A DNA stretch of 8,017 nt from the NCBI GenBank assembly GCA_030689585.1, contig JAUYFZ010000051.1, positions 1 to 8,017 of the forward strand, written 5' to 3'. The notes under the pieces are model-generated. The model ran no database searches, was not told the DNA's origin, and saw nothing but the letters and a program-made list of their open reading frames with translations. Position numbers and translations under genes: made by a program. Source of the stretch: Rhodocyclaceae bacterium. Lineage in GTDB: Bacteria > Pseudomonadota > Gammaproteobacteria > Burkholderiales > Rhodocyclaceae. Below, piece after piece: positions 5,890-8,017 of this stretch (its first letter is position 1; each line of letters starts with the position of its first letter).

Positions 5890-6579
5890 ATGAGTACTGA
5901 ACAGATTCGTCGTTGGCATTCTCAATCGGATGGAAAGGGGCTGGCGCGGGTTGTGTCGGCTGAAATACTGCATCTTGCCGACATTGCGTTGGCAGATAGA
6001 GGAGTTTTCCACCTCGTACTGGCGGGAGGAAGTTCCCCCCGTGTCATCTATGAAACCTTGCGCGAGGCTGATGCTGATTGGCCCGTGTGGCATATCTGGT
6101 TTGGGGATGAACGCTGTCTTGCTCCCGATGACGCTGCACGTAACAGCCGTATGGCCGCAGAGTGCTGGCTCGATCATGTCGACATTCCAGCGGAACATGT
6201 CCATATTATTCCGACCGAACAGGGGGCGAAAGTGGCAGCGGCTGCCTATGCCAATCTGTTGGCAGGCGTGGGTGATTTCGATCTGGTGCTGCTGGGGTTA
6301 GGCGAAGACGGCCATACGGCCAGCTTATTTCCGAATCATGCGTGGGGGGCCGAACCCGATGCGCCAGAGGTGTTGGCGGTTTTCGATTCGCCTAAACCGC
6401 CGTCTGAACGGGTTTCCCTTTCGGCACGTCGTTTGAGTGCTGCACGGCAGGTTTTCTTTATCACGGGCGTGTCAGGAAAAGAGTCGGCTTTGTCTGCCTG
6501 GCGCAAAGGAGAATCGATTCCGGCGGCGGCTATTACTCCGGCAAGCGGTGTGGATATTTTTACGATCCATGATGCGTGA
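5890..6579 (+). CDS. pgl: 6-phosphogluconolactonase
   Basis: The 229-residue protein matches the short DevB/Pgl form, which hydrolyses 6-phosphogluconolactone to 6-phosphogluconate in the cytoplasm, the second step of the oxidative pentose phosphate and Entner-Doudoroff routes. Key motifs are LAGGSSPRVIYE (44-55; the family usually has GGSTP), the FGDER motif (71-75) followed by N85SRMA, and LGLGEDGHTASLFPN (135-149), which carries the catalytic residues. An AAGGG box lies 7 nt before the ATG. Glucose-6-phosphate dehydrogenase and other pathway genes, often neighbours of pgl, are not in the window. The gene is divergent from the kinase gene, and its last 20 bp overlap the 3' end of the convergent transporter gene. 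Confidence 0.94.
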   Translation: MSTEQIRRWHSQSDGKGLARVVSAEILHLADIALADRGVFHLVLAGGSSPRVIYETLREADADWPVWHIWFGDERCLAPDDAARNSRMAAECWLDHVDIPAEHVHIIPTEQGAKVAAAAYANLLAGVGDFDLVLLGLGEDGHTASLFPNHAWGAEPDAPEVLAVFDSPKPPSERVSLSARRLSAARQVFFITGVSGKESALSAWRKGESIPAAAITPASGVDIFTIHDA

Positions 6580-7831
6580 TTTCATCTAGGCTTGAAACGT
6601 CATCGTGCTGACGCTGGTTAGCCTGGTGATGTCGCAAGACCAGCCACATACTGCTCGTCACGAACAGGCCGAACAGGATAATCACCGTATCAATTGAACA
6701 CCCGAATCCGATAAGGGCGGAATACAACCCTGTCATAGCGAGAATCGACAGGTTTTCGTTGAAGTTTTGTACGGCGATGGAATGCCCCGCTCCCATTAAG
6801 ATATGGCCGCGATGTTGCAGCAGGGCGTTCATGGGGACGACAAAAAAACCGGAAAGAACGCCCACGATGATGAGTAACGGCACTGCAAATTCCATGTCAT
6901 GGACGAAAACCAACCCGATGACCATGATGCCCATCAGGATGCCTAGCGGAATGACGCGCACCGATAAGCGCATCGTGACGGTTTTAGCCGCCAGAATGGC
7001 CCCGACGGCGACCCCGACAGCCACCATCCCTTGCAGCATACTGGCTTTGGAAAGGTTCAGTTCCAATGCCACGCTAGCCCATTCGATGACGATGAATTGA
7101 AGGGTGGCCCCCGCCCCCCAGAAAAGCGTTGTCACCGCTAGGGAGACTTGTCCCAAGCGATCACGCCAGAGCAATTTCAAGCAGTGGTTGAATTCATGGA
7201 AAAGGTAGAGGGGGTTTCTTTTGAGTGGTTTGTGATCGACTCCTGTATCAGGAATGAACAGGTTGAACAGGGCAGCGATCAGATACAGCCCCCCGATTAG
7301 GGTGAGATTGATTTCGGTGGCGGTATCTATGCTGGTGTCGATTCCTGGCAAATCAAAGGAGAGCAGGGCGAAAGTAACATCCGGGTTAATCAACGCACCG
7401 CCCAATACCACCCCGAAAATGATAGCAACGACCGTTAAACCTTCGATCCAGCCGTTGGCAACGACCAACAACCGATGGGGAAGGTATTCGGTGAGGATGC
7501 CGTATTTGGCGGGCGAATAAGCGGCGGCTCCTAACCCTACGACGGCATAGGCCACGAGCGGTGGTACTTCAAAAAACATCAGACTACAACCAAAAATCTT
7601 GATGCCATTGGCGATAAACATGACACGCCACTTCGACATGGAATCGGCGAAAGCACCCACAAAGGCGGCAAGAAAAACGTAGGAGAGCGTAAAACTCGTC
7701 TTGAGCAAAGGCTCATAGCCCGCCGGTGCCTGCATATCGCGCAAAATGGCGATGGCGGCAATCAGGAGGGCATTGTCGGCTAACGCAGAAAAAAATTGCG
7801 CCGCCATTATGTGATAGAAACCGGTGGTCAT
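6560..7831 (-). CDS. lplT: MFS transporter, lysophospholipid transporter LplT family
   Basis: The 423-residue protein is strongly hydrophobic with about 11-12 membrane segments. It opens with FYHIMAAQFFSALADNALLI (5-24), the characteristic LplT start, followed by the MFS motif-A-like loop GAFADSMSKWR (59-69), SPAKYGILTEYLP (106-118) and a hydrophilic central loop (about 195-225) between the two halves. LplT moves lysophospholipids across the inner membrane for re-acylation by Aas. No aas gene lies in the window and no acyltransferase domain is fused. The start at 7831 fits the family, although no good Shine-Dalgarno box precedes it (the leader reads ACACCTTAAAACGTC). The 3' end overlaps pgl by 20 bp. 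A GC-rich repeat array begins 23 bp upstream of the start, so the mRNA leader may contain it. Substrate is inferred from family. Confidence 0.88.
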   Translation of the reverse strand: MTTGFYHIMAAQFFSALADNALLIAAIAILRDMQAPAGYEPLLKTSFTLSYVFLAAFVGAFADSMSKWRVMFIANGIKIFGCSLMFFEVPPLVAYAVVGLGAAAYSPAKYGILTEYLPHRLLVVANGWIEGLTVVAIIFGVVLGGALINPDVTFALLSFDLPGIDTSIDTATEINLTLIGGLYLIAALFNLFIPDTGVDHKPLKRNPLYLFHEFNHCLKLLWRDRLGQVSLAVTTLFWGAGATLQFIVIEWASVALELNLSKASMLQGMVAVGVAVGAILAAKTVTMRLSVRVIPLGILMGIMVIGLVFVHDMEFAVPLLIIVGVLSGFFVVPMNALLQHRGHILMGAGHSIAVQNFNENLSILAMTGLYSALIGFGCSIDTVIILFGLFVTSSMWLVLRHHQANQRQHDDVSSLDEITHHGS

Positions 7832-7854
7832 GACGTTTTAAGGTGTAAAAATTT

Positions 7855-7894
7855 CCCCATCCCCCTCCCAGCCTCCCCCTTGAAGGGGGAGGAG
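7855..7894. repeat. Dispersed GC-rich palindromic repeat, copy C
   Basis: This copy matches the reverse complement of 2538-2578 at 39 of 40 positions and contains CCTCCCCCTTGAAGGGGGAGG within a longer C-rich flank. It lies immediately upstream of lplT and runs into the tandem array. Its second half (7871-7900) is in phase with the 30-bp units, so the array may have grown from this copy. Confidence 0.85.
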
Positions 7895-7900
7895 TATCTC

Positions 7901-8017
7901 TCCTTCCCCTTCAAGGTGGAGGAGACTAACTCCTTCCCCTTCAAGGGGGAGGAGACTAACTCCCTCCCCTTCAAGGGGGAGGAGACTAACTCCCTCCCCT
8001 TCAAGGGGGAGGAGACT
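7901..8017. repeat. 30-bp tandem repeat array of palindromic units, cut by the window edge
   Basis: Units at 7901-7930, 7931-7960, 7961-7990 and 7991-8017 (27 of 30 bases visible) follow each other with no spacer. Each has the palindrome CCCCTTCAAGGGG (CCCCTTCAAGGTG in the first unit) and the tail GGAGACTAAC. Units 3 and 4 are identical as far as seen, unit 2 differs from them by one base, and unit 1 differs from unit 2 by one base. The array continues beyond the window. Confidence 0.92.

Noticed and set aside
7254..7520. Plus-strand frame opposite lplT
   Set aside because: It is a shadow of the transporter gene, with low-complexity Thr/Pro/Asn-rich translation and no motif.
7855..8017. CRISPR array
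   Set aside because: The 30-bp units are directly contiguous with no unique spacers, and no cas genes are nearby. The Cas2-like fold of the VapD-like protein is not evidence for CRISPR.

Overview
The window reads as a chromosomal segment of a mid-GC Proteobacterium. Protein style (a Pat-like acyl-CoA synthetase, an acetoin-utilisation-type HDAC, an LplT-like transporter) and dispersed GC-rich palindromes suggest a betaproteobacterium, perhaps of the Nitrosomonadales type. That placement is inference from recall, not a search.

Left part (1-3118, minus strand): a Phd/YefM-type antitoxin gene, a PIN-domain (VapC-type) toxin gene and a long NDP-forming acyl-CoA synthetase of the Pat/Pka type lie head to tail with very tight spacing (4-bp overlap, then a 12-bp gap), so they look like one transcription unit. 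The toxin gene is broken by a 222-bp element (2507-2728) with perfect 16-bp terminal inverted repeats and a 10-bp target-site duplication. Removing the element and one duplication copy restores a 138-residue PIN protein with all four acidic active-site residues. The Pat-like gene runs off the left edge before its expected GNAT domain.

Middle (3119-4609, plus strand): divergent from the antitoxin is an HDAC-family deacetylase, then a VapD-family (Cas2-like fold) protein with an unusual C-terminal extension. The antitoxin/HDAC intergenic region holds a palindrome with a TGTACA core overlapping a plausible HDAC promoter. A long imperfect hairpin (4524-4609) closes this block and encodes the last residues of the VapD-like protein.

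Right part (4617-8017): a soluble PAS-histidine kinase (minus) is divergent from 6-phosphogluconolactonase (plus), which overlaps tail to tail with an LplT-like MFS transporter (minus). Upstream of the transporter is a repeat block: a 40-bp sequence nearly identical to one inside the element in the toxin gene, followed by a 30-bp tandem array that continues past the right edge.

The most notable points are the recently disarmed toxin, the pairing of a putative protein acetyltransferase with a putative deacetylase on either side of a toxin-antitoxin control region, the shared palindromic repeat family, and the extended VapD. No tRNA, rRNA, CRISPR array or transposase gene was seen, and there is no gene-free stretch above 300 bp.
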